NCBI GenBank assembly: GCA_025656435.1
Contig: JAHXHT010000003.1
Location: 1-19,510 of the forward strand
Source of the DNA: Candidatus Thiodiazotropha sp. (ex Gloverina cf. vestifex)
GTDB taxonomy: Bacteria > Pseudomonadota > Gammaproteobacteria > Chromatiales > Chromatiaceae
DNA length: 19,510 bases
Direction of reading: 5' to 3'
Numbering within the stretch: position 1 is the stretch's first letter; the number at the start of each line of letters is the position of its first letter. Shown here piece by piece: positions 1 through 7,120 of this stretch. The position numbers and the translations under genes were made by a program. The notes under the pieces are model-generated. The model made no database searches, was not told the DNA's origin, and worked only from the letters and a program-made list of their open reading frames with translations.

Positions 1-64
1 TAACAGTCACAATTACGGCCATACAACCGCGCCTACGCCTATCGGGGACTAATCGCCTCGGCTT

Positions 65-184
65 TCAGCCTTCCATGGCGATCAGCGGTGGTATCTCGTA
101 ACGTTCGAGTAACGCGAGTGCTTTGGCATGCCAGGTTCTGGCATAATCCGGGGCGTCCAACTGAAAACAGGTGGGTTGTTCCAT
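65..184 (-). CDS. possible 39-residue small ORF, unknown
   Basis: A short ATG-to-TGA frame on the minus strand encodes 39 residues beginning MEQPTCFQLDAP and ending PPLIAMEG. The composition looks protein-like (several aromatic and charged residues, no low complexity), but no family is recognised. The sequence before the ATG has no clear Shine-Dalgarno. After the TGA the same frame stays open to the window edge, so a longer interrupted gene cannot be excluded. It lies downstream of the DsrC-like gene on the same strand, about 130 bp beyond that gene's terminator-like hairpin. It may simply be a chance ORF. Nothing else is visible in 1-300. Confidence 0.15.
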   Translation of the reverse strand: MEQPTCFQLDAPDYARTWHAKALALLERYEIPPLIAMEG

Positions 185-312
185 AACTATTAGCTACTTT
201 GTTCGAAGTTTATTTTTTTTGTCCGCTGAGATTTTTCCCAACTAAGTACCTCTCTATTGCGACCGCTTGTCGGGTAGCTTTAGGAATTTTCTTATGGTTT
301 GAGACATAAACA

Positions 313-330
313 AGGGGGCTTATGCCCCCT
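313..330 (-). terminator. terminator-like hairpin after the DsrC-like gene
   Basis: A perfect 7-bp stem (AGGGGGC / GCCCCCT) with a TTAT loop lies about 30 bp beyond the stop of the minus-strand DsrC-like gene. Read on the minus strand it is followed by TTGTTTATG, a weak U-tract. It is probably the rho-independent terminator of that gene. Confidence 0.5.
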
Positions 331-359
331 CGCAGGATAAAAAAACTTATTGGTTTGGC

Positions 360-704
360 TTAATGAACGCTGCCAAATGAGAGATCGAGGGAGTAGGGAG
401 GCAGTGGGATGCCTGCAATCTTGCAAGCCTGAACCACGGGTCCACGAGGGAAGAGGCTGTAGAGATGTTTTTTGCCGCCACGCTCTTTTACCTGGGAGAT
501 CATGGCCTTGAGTACCAGTCTGGCGCTACAGCTGGTGCCATTCTCTTCGCAGTGACTGCGCAGGAAATGGATTACCTCCCAGTGGTCGTCTGTCAGTGTG
601 ATATTTTCCTCTTTAGCCAGCTCGACGGCTCTCTCCTCGGTCCAATCTTCAAAGCCTTCCGGTGTGTTGCTGTTCTCAACAGCCATGGGGTTCATATGCG
701 GCAT
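360..704 (-). CDS. DsrC/TusE-family protein lacking the penultimate cysteine
   Basis: A small protein of the DsrC/TusE/RspA superfamily (114 aa), whose members carry or relay sulfur, or are thought to act in regulation. The family core is clear: an acidic N-terminal segment (PEGFEDWTEERAVELAKEE), then LTDDHWEVIHFLR, then LFPRGPVVQACKIAGIPLPP near the C-terminus. True DsrC has two cysteines, one in the GPxxxAC motif and a penultimate one in a GCV end. Here the first is present (QACKIAG), but the GCV end is absent and the protein runs on for about a dozen residues to end FGSVH. It is therefore neither a canonical DsrC nor a canonical TusE, and resembles the cysteine-poor RspA-like paralogues of sulfur oxidisers. 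Start: ATG at 704 is preferred because a GGAG lies 7 nt upstream; for the ATG at 710 the same GGAG is only 1 nt away. The gene stands alone, divergent from polA. Confidence 0.85.
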   Translation of the reverse strand: MPHMNPMAVENSNTPEGFEDWTEERAVELAKEENITLTDDHWEVIHFLRSHCEENGTSCSARLVLKAMISQVKERGGKKHLYSLFPRGPVVQACKIAGIPLPPYSLDLSFGSVH

Positions 705-734
705 AGTCATTCTCCAGTGGTGATCTACCTAATC

Positions 735-765
735 ATTGTAATTATTGGAAATCAGATATTCTGAT
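735..765 (-). promoter_or_regulatory. possible promoter and operator of the DsrC-like gene
   Basis: On the minus strand a -10-like TACAAT (735-740) is preceded by a poor -35. An inverted repeat, ATCAGA-TAT-TCTGAT (751-765), lies just upstream, where an activator would bind. It sits in the divergent spacer between the DsrC-like gene and polA. Weak evidence from sequence only. Confidence 0.22.
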
Positions 766-933
766 GAGCCCTGGTCAGGTCTCTACAACCCAAAGATAGA
801 TCAGATCCCGCAAAAGACCAAGAAAATTACTAGGTTTTTTGTGGTGATGTGATTCCACCCAAATTGCCTGGCGACAAAGGGGCGTGTTTTCCGTTACCAT
901 CCATTTAAATTTTTTGTGGAAATTCCTCTGCTT

Positions 934-3636
934 ATGTCATCAAAACCCCCGTTTATTCTAGTCGATGGTTCCTCCTATCTTTTCCGGGCCTACCATGCGC
1001 TGCCTGATCTGAATAACGCCCAAGGAGAGCCCACCGGTGCCATTGTCGGGGTGCTGAACATGCTCCGGCGACTGCTCAATGATTATCAGCCTGAGAACAT
1101 AGCGGTGATTTTCGATGCGCCCGGGGGCAATTTTCGAAATGAACTCTATGCGGAGTACAAGGCCAACCGCCCGCCCATGCCGGAGGACCTGCGTGTGCAG
1201 ATCGTCCCCCTGCACGACATTATCCGGGCCATGGGGCTGCCGCTGGTGATGGTGGAAGGGGTGGAGGCGGACGATGTCATCGGTACGCTGGCCCGGCAGG
1301 CCACAGAGCAGGATATGGATACGCTGATCTCCACCGGCGACAAGGACATGGCTCAACTGGTGAATCAGCACGTCAGCCTGGTCAATACCATGTCGGAGAC
1401 CTTCACGGACCAGGCGGGCGTGGTGGAGAAATTTGGGGTCAAACCCGAACAGATTATCGACTATCTGGCCTTGATGGGGGATTCGGTGGACAACATCCCC
1501 GGGGTGCCAAAGTGTGGACCCAAGACAGCCGCCAAGTGGCTGCAGGCCTACGATGATTTGGATAATCTGATGGCCCATGCGGATGAGATCAAAGGCAAGA
1601 TCGGTGAAAATCTGAGAGCCAGTCTGGATTTCCTCCCGCTCTCACGGGAGCTGGCAACCATCAAGCTTGATGTGGCATTGGACAAGGCACCTGCTGACTA
1701 TACCCAGACCGATTCGGATATTGCGTGCCTGAGAGAACACTACCAGCGGATGGAATCCAACCGGCTGCTCGCTACCCTGGAGGGTGTAGCGGAAACACCG
1801 ACAGAAGAGCCGCCTGCACAGGTTGAGGGTGAATACGAGACGATCCTAGATGAGGAAAGATTTATTCACTGGCTCAAGCGGCTTGAACAGACTGAACTCT
1901 TCGCCTTCGATACAGAGACCACCAGTCTCGACTATATGTTGGCTGAATTGGTGGGTCTCTCTTTCGCCGTCCAGGCCGGCGAGGCTGCTTATGTACCCCT
2001 GGCCCATGATTACCCCGGTGCACCGCATCAGTTATCCCGTGAGTGGGTACTCACTCAGCTCAAACCCTTATTGCAGGATGATAGCCGGAAAAAGGTCGGC
2101 CAGAATCTGAAATACGATATGAGTGTGTTGGCCCGATACGATATTGAACTGCGAGGTGTGGCCTTCGATACGATGTTGGGGTCCTACGTGCTTGACTCCA
2201 CCGCAACCCGCCACGATATGGATTCGCTGGCGAAGACCTACTTGCAGCGAGAAACGATCCATTTCGAGGATATCGCCGGCAAGGGCAAAAAACAGCTGAC
2301 ATTCAACCAGATTGCCCTGGAAGAGGCAGCGCCCTACGCCGCGGAGGATGCGGATATCACACTGAGCCTGCACCAGGCCATCTGGCCCAAGCTGGAGGCT
2401 GAGGCGCCACTGTCAGGCTTGCTGACATCCTTGGAGATCCCTTTAGTATCCGTACTTTCGCGCATTGAACGCAATGGCGTGAGAATCGATTGTGACAAGC
2501 TCAGGCAGCAGAGCGGGGAGATGGCCAAGAGCATGCATGCACTGGAGCAACAGGCTTATGGGATTGCCGGGCATAATTTCAATCTGGCCTCACCCAAGCA
2601 GATTGGCGAGATCTTCTTCAATGAACTGAAGCTTCCGGTGATCTCCAAAACCCCCAAGGGAGCACCATCAACCGCCGAATCGGTGTTGGTGGAACTGGCG
2701 GAACAGGGCCATGAGTTACCCGCTGTGATTCTGCAGCACCGAGGACTTTCTAAGCTGAAGTCGACCTATACCGACAAGCTGCCGGAGATGGTCAACCCTG
2801 TCACCGGACGTGTGCATACCTCTTATCATCAGGCTGTGGCAGCCACCGGACGGCTCTCATCGTCCGATCCTAACTTGCAGAACATCCCCATACGCAGCGA
2901 GGAGGGACGCCGTATACGCCAAGCATTTGTGGCAGAAACTGGTTGGAAGATGGTGGCTGCAGATTATTCACAGATTGAGTTACGCATCATGGCTCATCTC
3001 TCCGGTGATGCTGGCCTGCTCAAGGCCTTTTCGGCGGGCGAAGATATCCATCGCGCCACGGCAGCGGAGGTATTCGGAGAAGATCTGGAGCAGGTCACGT
3101 CTGACCAGCGCAGGTCCGCCAAGGCGATCAACTTTGGTCTGATCTACGGCATGTCAGCCTTCGGACTGGCCAGGCAGCTGGGTATCGAGCGGTCTGCTGC
3201 ACAGGACTATGTGGATCTCTACTTCAAACGTTATCCCGGCGTTGCAGGGTTCATGGACCGCATACGTGAACAGGCTCGCGAGCAGGGCTATGTGGAGACC
3301 CTGTTTGGCAGAAGGCTTTATCTACCTGACATCAATGCCCGTAATCACCAGCGACGAACTGGGGCGGAGCGCACGGCCATCAATGCTCCCATGCAGGGGA
3401 GCGCGGCGGATATCATTAAGCGCGCCATGCTCGAGGTGGATGGGTGGATCTGTACAGAGAAGCCACCGGTAAGAATGTTGATGCAGGTGCATGATGAACT
3501 GGTGTTGGAAGTGGAAGAGGCATTTGTGCCTGAGGCTATCCGGAAACTGCGTAGCTGCATGGAGGGGGCTGCCTCATTGGATGTCCCGCTGCTGGTTGAT
3601 GTCGGCGTGGGCGATGATTGGGAAGCGGCCCACTGA
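934..3636 (+). CDS. polA: DNA polymerase I
   Basis: Full-length DNA polymerase I (900 aa from this start; E. coli 928) for Okazaki-fragment processing and excision repair. All three domains are visible. The N-terminal 5'-3' exonuclease (about 1-290) has ILVDGSSYLFRAYHA, EADDVIGTLA, STGDKDMAQLV and GDSVDNIPGVPKCGPKTA. The 3'-5' proofreading domain (about 310-520) keeps its acidic residues: FDTETTSLD (Exo I), VGQNLKYDMSVL (Exo II) and YAAEDADITLSL (Exo III). The polymerase domain has TGRLSSSDPNLQNIPIR, motif A VAADYSQIELRIMAHLSGD, O-helix RRSAKAINFGLIYGMSAFG and motif C MQVHDELVLEV. Start: the ATG at 934 matches the family N-terminus; an in-frame GTG at 916 would add six residues. Neither has a strong Shine-Dalgarno. 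The gene is followed by the sRNA candidate and convergent engB, the ancestral gammaproteobacterial order. Confidence 0.98.
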   Translation: MSSKPPFILVDGSSYLFRAYHALPDLNNAQGEPTGAIVGVLNMLRRLLNDYQPENIAVIFDAPGGNFRNELYAEYKANRPPMPEDLRVQIVPLHDIIRAMGLPLVMVEGVEADDVIGTLARQATEQDMDTLISTGDKDMAQLVNQHVSLVNTMSETFTDQAGVVEKFGVKPEQIIDYLALMGDSVDNIPGVPKCGPKTAAKWLQAYDDLDNLMAHADEIKGKIGENLRASLDFLPLSRELATIKLDVALDKAPADYTQTDSDIACLREHYQRMESNRLLATLEGVAETPTEEPPAQVEGEYETILDEERFIHWLKRLEQTELFAFDTETTSLDYMLAELVGLSFAVQAGEAAYVPLAHDYPGAPHQLSREWVLTQLKPLLQDDSRKKVGQNLKYDMSVLARYDIELRGVAFDTMLGSYVLDSTATRHDMDSLAKTYLQRETIHFEDIAGKGKKQLTFNQIALEEAAPYAAEDADITLSLHQAIWPKLEAEAPLSGLLTSLEIPLVSVLSRIERNGVRIDCDKLRQQSGEMAKSMHALEQQAYGIAGHNFNLASPKQIGEIFFNELKLPVISKTPKGAPSTAESVLVELAEQGHELPAVILQHRGLSKLKSTYTDKLPEMVNPVTGRVHTSYHQAVAATGRLSSSDPNLQNIPIRSEEGRRIRQAFVAETGWKMVAADYSQIELRIMAHLSGDAGLLKAFSAGEDIHRATAAEVFGEDLEQVTSDQRRSAKAINFGLIYGMSAFGLARQLGIERSAAQDYVDLYFKRYPGVAGFMDRIREQAREQGYVETLFGRRLYLPDINARNHQRRTGAERTAINAPMQGSAADIIKRAMLEVDGWICTEKPPVRMLMQVHDELVLEVEEAFVPEAIRKLRSCMEGAASLDVPLLVDVGVGDDWEAAH

Positions 3637-3722
3637 TTATTGCTATCTTATTGTATTAAAAAGAATATTTACTTCATTGCTGCCGAGGGAAATGTGAAAA
3701 AGTGATTCTGTGAAGAGATTTT

Positions 3723-3749
3723 GAACTTTCCCCTGAAGCCCCAGTCTAT
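3723..3749 (+). promoter_or_regulatory. sigma-E-like promoter for the polA-engB sRNA
   Basis: GAACTT (3723-3728), a 16-nt spacer and GTCTA (TCTA at 3745-3748) match the ECF sigma-E / AlgU consensus (GGAACTT, about 16 nt, TCnnA). The predicted transcript start is about 3754-3757. It lies about 90 bp after polA. Pseudomonas ErsA, which sits in the same gene interval, is known to be driven by a sigma-E-type factor. Match judged by eye. Confidence 0.5.
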
Positions 3750-3754
3750 GAATA

Positions 3755-3876
3755 CGTAAGTCGTATGACACGGGTCGCTTTCCTCCCTTTTGCGGCCCAT
3801 CCTTCCCGGTCACCCCATCCGGGAAGATTAGGCCCCATCAACCTCTCCCCTTAGGTTGAAGGGGCCTTCTTTTTTT
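3755..3876 (+). ncRNA. candidate trans-acting sRNA between polA and engB (Spot 42/ErsA position)
   Basis: About 120 nt of non-coding sequence between polA and convergent engB has the architecture of an Hfq-type sRNA. It starts from a sigma-E-like promoter. A small 5' hairpin follows (ATACG/CGTAT, 3752-3766), then a C/U-rich unpaired stretch (about 3776-3790) containing CCTCC, complementary to a Shine-Dalgarno. Next come a perfect 8-bp hairpin (CTTCCCGG / CCGGGAAG, 3802-3826) and a strong terminator with a U-run. The same interval encodes Spot 42 in enterics and vibrios and ErsA in Pseudomonas. No long ORF fits. Family membership is inferred from position and structure; no alignment was run. 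The 5' end is estimated. Confidence 0.55.
3831..3876 (+). terminator. strong rho-independent terminator (sRNA/polA)
   Basis: GGCCCC-A-TCAACCT (3831-3844) pairs with AGGTTGA-A-GGGGCC (3853-3866): a 13-bp stem with one A/A mismatch and an 8-nt loop, followed by TTCTTTTTTT. It is oriented for plus-strand transcripts (the sRNA candidate and any polA read-through). Without a U-run on the other strand it is less suited to engB. Confidence 0.88.
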
Positions 3877-3912
3877 ACCGATTTTTTGTCTATTCAAAAC
3901 GGTTCTCTCCCT

Positions 3913-4536
3913 TCATCTGTCATCTGTTAAAGCGGCCTCGTTTCCCAGGTCGAACCAGATGTCTAAAACCTGATGGCACTCGTCTATGCCCTTATGTTTG
4001 AGTGCGGAGAATAGCTGAACGGTGATCTCCGGTCGGTCGCTCAATTCACGCCGGACCTTGAGCAGGGTTGATTTGCCAGCGCCACTTTTGAGCTTGTCGG
4101 CTTTGGTCAGCAGGATATGGGTGGGCAGGCCGTGATGGGTATTCCACTGCAGCATCTGCAGATCGAAGGGCTTGAGTGGATGACGGATATCCATCAGCAG
4201 GATCAATCCGCGCAGACACTGCCGGTTTTGCACATAGTCGGCAAGGCTCTTCTGCCATTGTTGTTTGACGGCCTCGGCGACCTTGGCGTAGCCATAGCCC
4301 GGCAGATCGACCAGACGTCGTTCCTCATCCAGTTCGAAGAAGTTGAGCAGCTGGGTACGCCCAGGCGTTTTACTGGCGCGGGCCAGGCTTTTCTGTCCAC
4401 ACAGCGCATTCAGTGCGCTCGACTTGCCGGCGTTGGATCGTCCGGCAAAGGCGACTTCTGTACCCTGGTCTGGCGGGGATTGATTGAGTCGGGCTGCACT
4501 CTTGAGAAAGCTGGCACGGCGGTAGTAAGGGTTCAT
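3913..4536 (-). CDS. engB: ribosome biogenesis GTP-binding protein EngB (YihA/YsxC)
   Basis: Essential small GTPase for large-subunit ribosome assembly (207 aa; E. coli YihA 210). All G motifs are present in order: P-loop GRSNAGKSS (G1), TPGRTQ (G2), DLPGYGYAKV (G3), LTKADKLKSG (G4, TKxD) and FSALK (G5). The N-terminus (YYRRASFLKSAA) matches the family, which supports the ATG at 4536; a GGA lies about 8 nt upstream. It is convergent with polA and lies 58 bp after the bacteriohemerythrin gene on the same strand. In that spacer GGTTCC (4583-4588 on the plus strand as GGAACC) can pair with the GGAACC just before the start codon. Confidence 0.97.
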   Translation of the reverse strand: MNPYYRRASFLKSAARLNQSPPDQGTEVAFAGRSNAGKSSALNALCGQKSLARASKTPGRTQLLNFFELDEERRLVDLPGYGYAKVAEAVKQQWQKSLADYVQNRQCLRGLILLMDIRHPLKPFDLQMLQWNTHHGLPTHILLTKADKLKSGAGKSTLLKVRRELSDRPEITVQLFSALKHKGIDECHQVLDIWFDLGNEAALTDDR

Positions 4537-4594
4537 ATCGGTTCCAGGGCGGTGGTGGCAAGCCTGGGCACCCTATGCGATGGGAACCTGGTGG

Positions 4595-5050
4595 TCAACT
4601 ACCCCAAAGGGGTTTGATCCAGGATTTCTTGCTCAGCTTGGGTTGTGCGCCGGCTGAGATGAAGAAGCCGCTGTACTGCATGTCCTCTTCCATAATGTGT
4701 TTGATGAGCCAGGTCTTGAGGAAGTGCATCAGTTCAAAACCGATCGACTTCTTGCCTGTGGCTACCTTGTCTTGAAGATCGACCACGGAATGCAGCAGCT
4801 CCTCGTGGATCTCCTTGTGCTCATCGTAACCGGGATAGTTGAGAATACGCATCAGGCTCTCTTCCACGGCGAAATGAATTCGTGTGTAGTCGGCCAGATC
4901 TTTCAGGATGCTATTGACCACATCACTGCCATGGCGTTGATGAATGGCCTCATGCATTTTGTTTACAAGATCGACCCGCACCTTATGCTGTTCGTCGATT
5001 TCTTCAATACCGACACTCAGGGTGTCTGACCACTCGACAAAGTTACTCAT
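4595..5050 (-). CDS. bacteriohemerythrin (non-haem di-iron O2-binding protein)
   Basis: Single-domain hemerythrin (151 aa), a cytoplasmic four-helix bundle that binds O2 at a di-iron site. The ligands are all visible: His in DEQHK, HxxxE in HFAVEE, HxxxH in HKEIH, and HxxxxD in WLIKHIMEEDMQY. The N-terminus MSNFVEWSDTLSVGIEEIDEQH is typical. After the last ligand a tail of roughly 25 residues, rich in Lys, Trp and Ser, extends beyond the usual end. The ATG at 5050 follows a purine-rich ribosome binding site (AAGGGATGGTGAT). Members in micro-oxic bacteria are implicated in O2 delivery or sensing; which applies here cannot be told. It probably shares transcripts with engB, 58 bp downstream. Confidence 0.95.
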   Translation of the reverse strand: MSNFVEWSDTLSVGIEEIDEQHKVRVDLVNKMHEAIHQRHGSDVVNSILKDLADYTRIHFAVEESLMRILNYPGYDEHKEIHEELLHSVVDLQDKVATGKKSIGFELMHFLKTWLIKHIMEEDMQYSGFFISAGAQPKLSKKSWIKPLWGS

Positions 5051-5167
5051 ATCACCATCCCTTCTACTGCGTTAGTACATTCGCATTCCGTCAAATGTAA
5101 AGAAGTCGCGTTGTGACAGAGTTCACGGTCGTCTTTCAATAGTAGTCAAGTCTTTAGTGCTTGTTTA

Positions 5168-5644
5168 CTAGTTTCTTTCCCAGGTACCTGATTTTCCGCC
5201 AGCTTTTTCGAGTAGTTGGATATCGCTGATAGACATGCCCCGATCAACAGCCTTGCACATGTCATAGATGGTGAGCAGGGTAACCTGGGCGGCGAACAGG
5301 GCCTCGATTTCTACGCCGGTCTGGCCCAAGGTCTCGACATGACACCGGCAATGGACACTATTTTTCTCCTCTTCGGGCGATAAGGTGATCTCCACCTTGG
5401 TGAGAGAGAGCGGATGGCAGAGGGGTACCAGATCCGGTGCCTTCTTGGCAGCCATAATACCGGCAATGCGGGCGACACCCAGGACATCCCCTTTTTTGTG
5501 GCTGCCTTGCAGGATCATCTTCAGGGTTTCGGGCTGCATGGTGATACGGCCCTCGGTGATTGCCCGGCGCTGAGTCTCTGGCTTGTCGCCCACATCGACC
5601 ATGTGGGCTTCGCCCGCAGCATTGAAATGTGTGAAGTCAGCCAT
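5168..5644 (-). CDS. moaC: cyclic pyranopterin monophosphate synthase MoaC
   Basis: MoaC (158 aa; E. coli 161) converts the MoaA product to cyclic pyranopterin monophosphate in molybdenum cofactor synthesis. Family landmarks run end to end: FNAAGEAHMVDV, KKGDVLGVARIAGI (catalytic Lys), LVPLCHPLSLTKVEI, TGVEIEALFAAQVTLLTIYD, MCKAVDRGM (catalytic Asp/Lys region) and GGKSGTW. The start ATG shares one base with the TAA stop of the upstream phosphoesterase (TAATG), so the two are probably translationally coupled. No other moa gene is in the window, so the rest of the pathway is elsewhere. A 117-bp gap separates it from the hemerythrin gene downstream. Confidence 0.98.
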   Translation of the reverse strand: MADFTHFNAAGEAHMVDVGDKPETQRRAITEGRITMQPETLKMILQGSHKKGDVLGVARIAGIMAAKKAPDLVPLCHPLSLTKVEITLSPEEEKNSVHCRCHVETLGQTGVEIEALFAAQVTLLTIYDMCKAVDRGMSISDIQLLEKAGGKSGTWERN

Positions 5645-6183
5645 TAATAACCCGCCTCGCGCTCAATTTGTTTAGAGATTTCCAGGGTTTCAAAAGTCAT
5701 CTCCTCGAGATCTGCCATGACAAAGGTGGCCGGTGAGCGGCCAACACCGCCGATGGTACCTGGATTGACCAGGTGCGTGGTGCCGCCTTTGAGATTTTTA
5801 ACAGCCTCAATGCTTACCTTATGGCTGTGGCCACAACAAACCAGGTCCCAGTTGCCCGTGGCCGCCATGGCATTGCCGTAGTGAGGATAGTGCACCAGGA
5901 AAATTCTGCGTCCGGCCAGTTCCAAACCTGCATCCATTCCGTGGTAGTGAATATGGTTCTCATCTCGGTTGGCAAGACGGCCAAGGGTATAGAGATCGCC
6001 GGTATTGTTGCCATGGATGACATGCACGGGTAAGCGGTATTTATCAAGGCAATGGAGGGTGCTGGGAGCGACAACGTCACCACAGTGCAGAATGGCTTCG
6101 GCGCCTTTCTCCTTTGCAGTTTCCACTGCAGCGTCAAGCAGCGGGATGTGGTCATGGCTGTCGGATAGGATACAAACTTTCAT
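5644..6183 (-). CDS. YfcE/MJ0936-type metallophosphoesterase
   Basis: Small calcineurin-like phosphodiesterase (179 aa) of the YfcE/MJ0936 group. Metal ligands are visible in order: D8-S-H10 (LSDSHD), GDVV, GNN, VHYPHYG and CGHSHK, with NPGTIGG near the end. Related enzymes hydrolyse bis-pNPP and sometimes cyclic nucleotides in vitro; physiological substrates are mostly unknown. It is coupled to moaC by a one-base stop/start overlap, so the pair is probably made together. Whether that reflects a role in cofactor metabolism is unproven. The start is set by the family N-terminus MKVCILSDSHD; no good Shine-Dalgarno precedes it. Confidence 0.9.
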   Translation of the reverse strand: MKVCILSDSHDHIPLLDAAVETAKEKGAEAILHCGDVVAPSTLHCLDKYRLPVHVIHGNNTGDLYTLGRLANRDENHIHYHGMDAGLELAGRRIFLVHYPHYGNAMAATGNWDLVCCGHSHKVSIEAVKNLKGGTTHLVNPGTIGGVGRSPATFVMADLEEMTFETLEISKQIEREAGY

Positions 6184-6284
6184 AAATGGGCAGACTCAGA
6201 CCAGATGATTAATAGTGATTATGGGCCCTAGCGAAACGGATGGCTTCCGCAGTTTAACGCGAAAGCCTCGCTTCTATTTGAATG

Positions 6285-6313
6285 CTGGCCGTTGGTGACG
6301 CCTGGTCGGCCAG
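6285..6313 (-). other. hairpin after ppa, no U-tract
   Basis: CTGGCCG (6285-6291) and CGGCCAG (6307-6313) form a 7-bp stem with a 15-nt loop, just downstream of the ppa stop. There is no T-run on the minus strand, so it may stabilise the ppa transcript end rather than terminate it. ppa and the phosphoesterase could still be co-transcribed. Confidence 0.25.
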
Positions 6314-6320
6314 TGCAGGG

Positions 6321-6869
6321 TTAGAAGTTCGGTTTGTCCGGCGCATCTTTGTACATCTGGATTGATTCCAGGATCTCTTGCTTGGCTTCATCTATGCCGT
6401 ACCATCCGTCGACACGCACCCACTTTCCTTCATCCAGGTCTTTGTAGTGCTCGAAAAAGTGGGAGATGCGATTGAGTGTCTCTCCCGAGAGATCGCGGAA
6501 AGTCTGAACGCTTCTGTAAGTTTTGCACAGCTTGTCCATTGGCACTGCCAATACTTTGGCGTCGTCGCCTGACTCATCTTTCATCTTCAAAACACCGACA
6601 GGGCGGCAGGTGATGACAGAACCGGGAATCAGCGGATAGGGGGTCAAAACCAATACATCCACCGGATCGCCGTCTTTCGAGAGCGTATGCGGCACATAAC
6701 CGTAGTTGCAGGGGTAGTGCATGGCGGTGGACATGAAACGGTCCACAAACATGGCGCCGGTGTCCTTGTCCAGTTCATACTTCACGGGATCTGAGTGGGC
6801 GGGTATCTCAATGATGACATTGATCTCGTTGGGTACGTTGGCACCGGATAAGACGCGGTCGAGATTCAT
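6321..6869 (-). CDS. ppa: inorganic pyrophosphatase, soluble family I
   Basis: Cytoplasmic Mg-dependent pyrophosphatase (182 aa, normal length for the hexameric bacterial form). The signature DGDPVDVLVL is present with family motifs KYELDKDTG, HYPCNYGYVPHT and HFFEHYKDLDEGKWV. A GAGGAA about 9 nt before the ATG at 6869 supports the start. It has its own promoter (6902-6930) and lies downstream of the hppA terminator, so it is probably expressed separately from hppA. Its presence beside the membrane pump means the cell can either waste or conserve PPi energy; the balance of the two enzymes matters for the PPi-PFK upstream. Confidence 0.98.
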   Translation of the reverse strand: MNLDRVLSGANVPNEINVIIEIPAHSDPVKYELDKDTGAMFVDRFMSTAMHYPCNYGYVPHTLSKDGDPVDVLVLTPYPLIPGSVITCRPVGVLKMKDESGDDAKVLAVPMDKLCKTYRSVQTFRDLSGETLNRISHFFEHYKDLDEGKWVRVDGWYGIDEAKQEILESIQMYKDAPDKPNF

Positions 6870-6901
6870 GGGCTAGGTTCCTCGGGCTCGAAAAAAGCGC
6901 C

Positions 6902-6930
6902 ATTATAGTCAGAGAGGGGGGGTCTGTCCC
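6902..6930 (-). promoter_or_regulatory. sigma-70 promoter of ppa
   Basis: Reading the minus strand: -35 GGGACA (6925-6930, 4/6 to consensus), a 17-nt spacer, and a perfect -10 TATAAT (6902-6907). It lies about 30 bp before the ppa start codon. Transcription would begin near 6895. Confidence 0.65.
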
Positions 6931-7073
6931 AAGGTAAATCAAACATTCACCCCCTTGGTATGTGGGTAATTCAGGCTTACCGTGGGAGAGAAGGAGGGCA
7001 AATGTGAAAGTGGTTGCTCTGCGATGTGCTGGGAATAAAGCTCTTTTTTTAATCTCGGGCAGGTAAGTGCAGT

Positions 7074-7104
7074 AAAAAAAGGCGGCCCGAAGGCCGCCTT
7101 TTTT
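7074..7104 (-). terminator. rho-independent terminator of hppA (symmetric)
   Basis: GGCGGCC (7081-7087), CGAA loop, GGCCGCC (7092-7098): a perfect 7-bp GC stem flanked by A7 on the left and T6 on the right. It works on either strand. The active use is after hppA on the minus strand, whose stop is 16 bp upstream. Confidence 0.93.
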
Positions 7105-7120
7105 CACGCTTAAGACCGTA

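Noticed and set aside
360..420. A frameshift hiding a normal DsrC GCV ending.
   Set aside because: Reading the other two frames after the QAC motif gives no GCV end or similar family sequence, so the altered C-terminus appears genuine.
958..1578. A 206-codon frame on the minus strand opposite polA.
   Set aside because: It lies entirely within the conserved 5'-3' exonuclease domain of polA and is His/Gln-rich without recognisable motifs.
4117..4617. A 166-codon plus-strand frame opposite engB.
   Set aside because: It is antisense to all five G motifs of engB; no ribosome binding site or family features.
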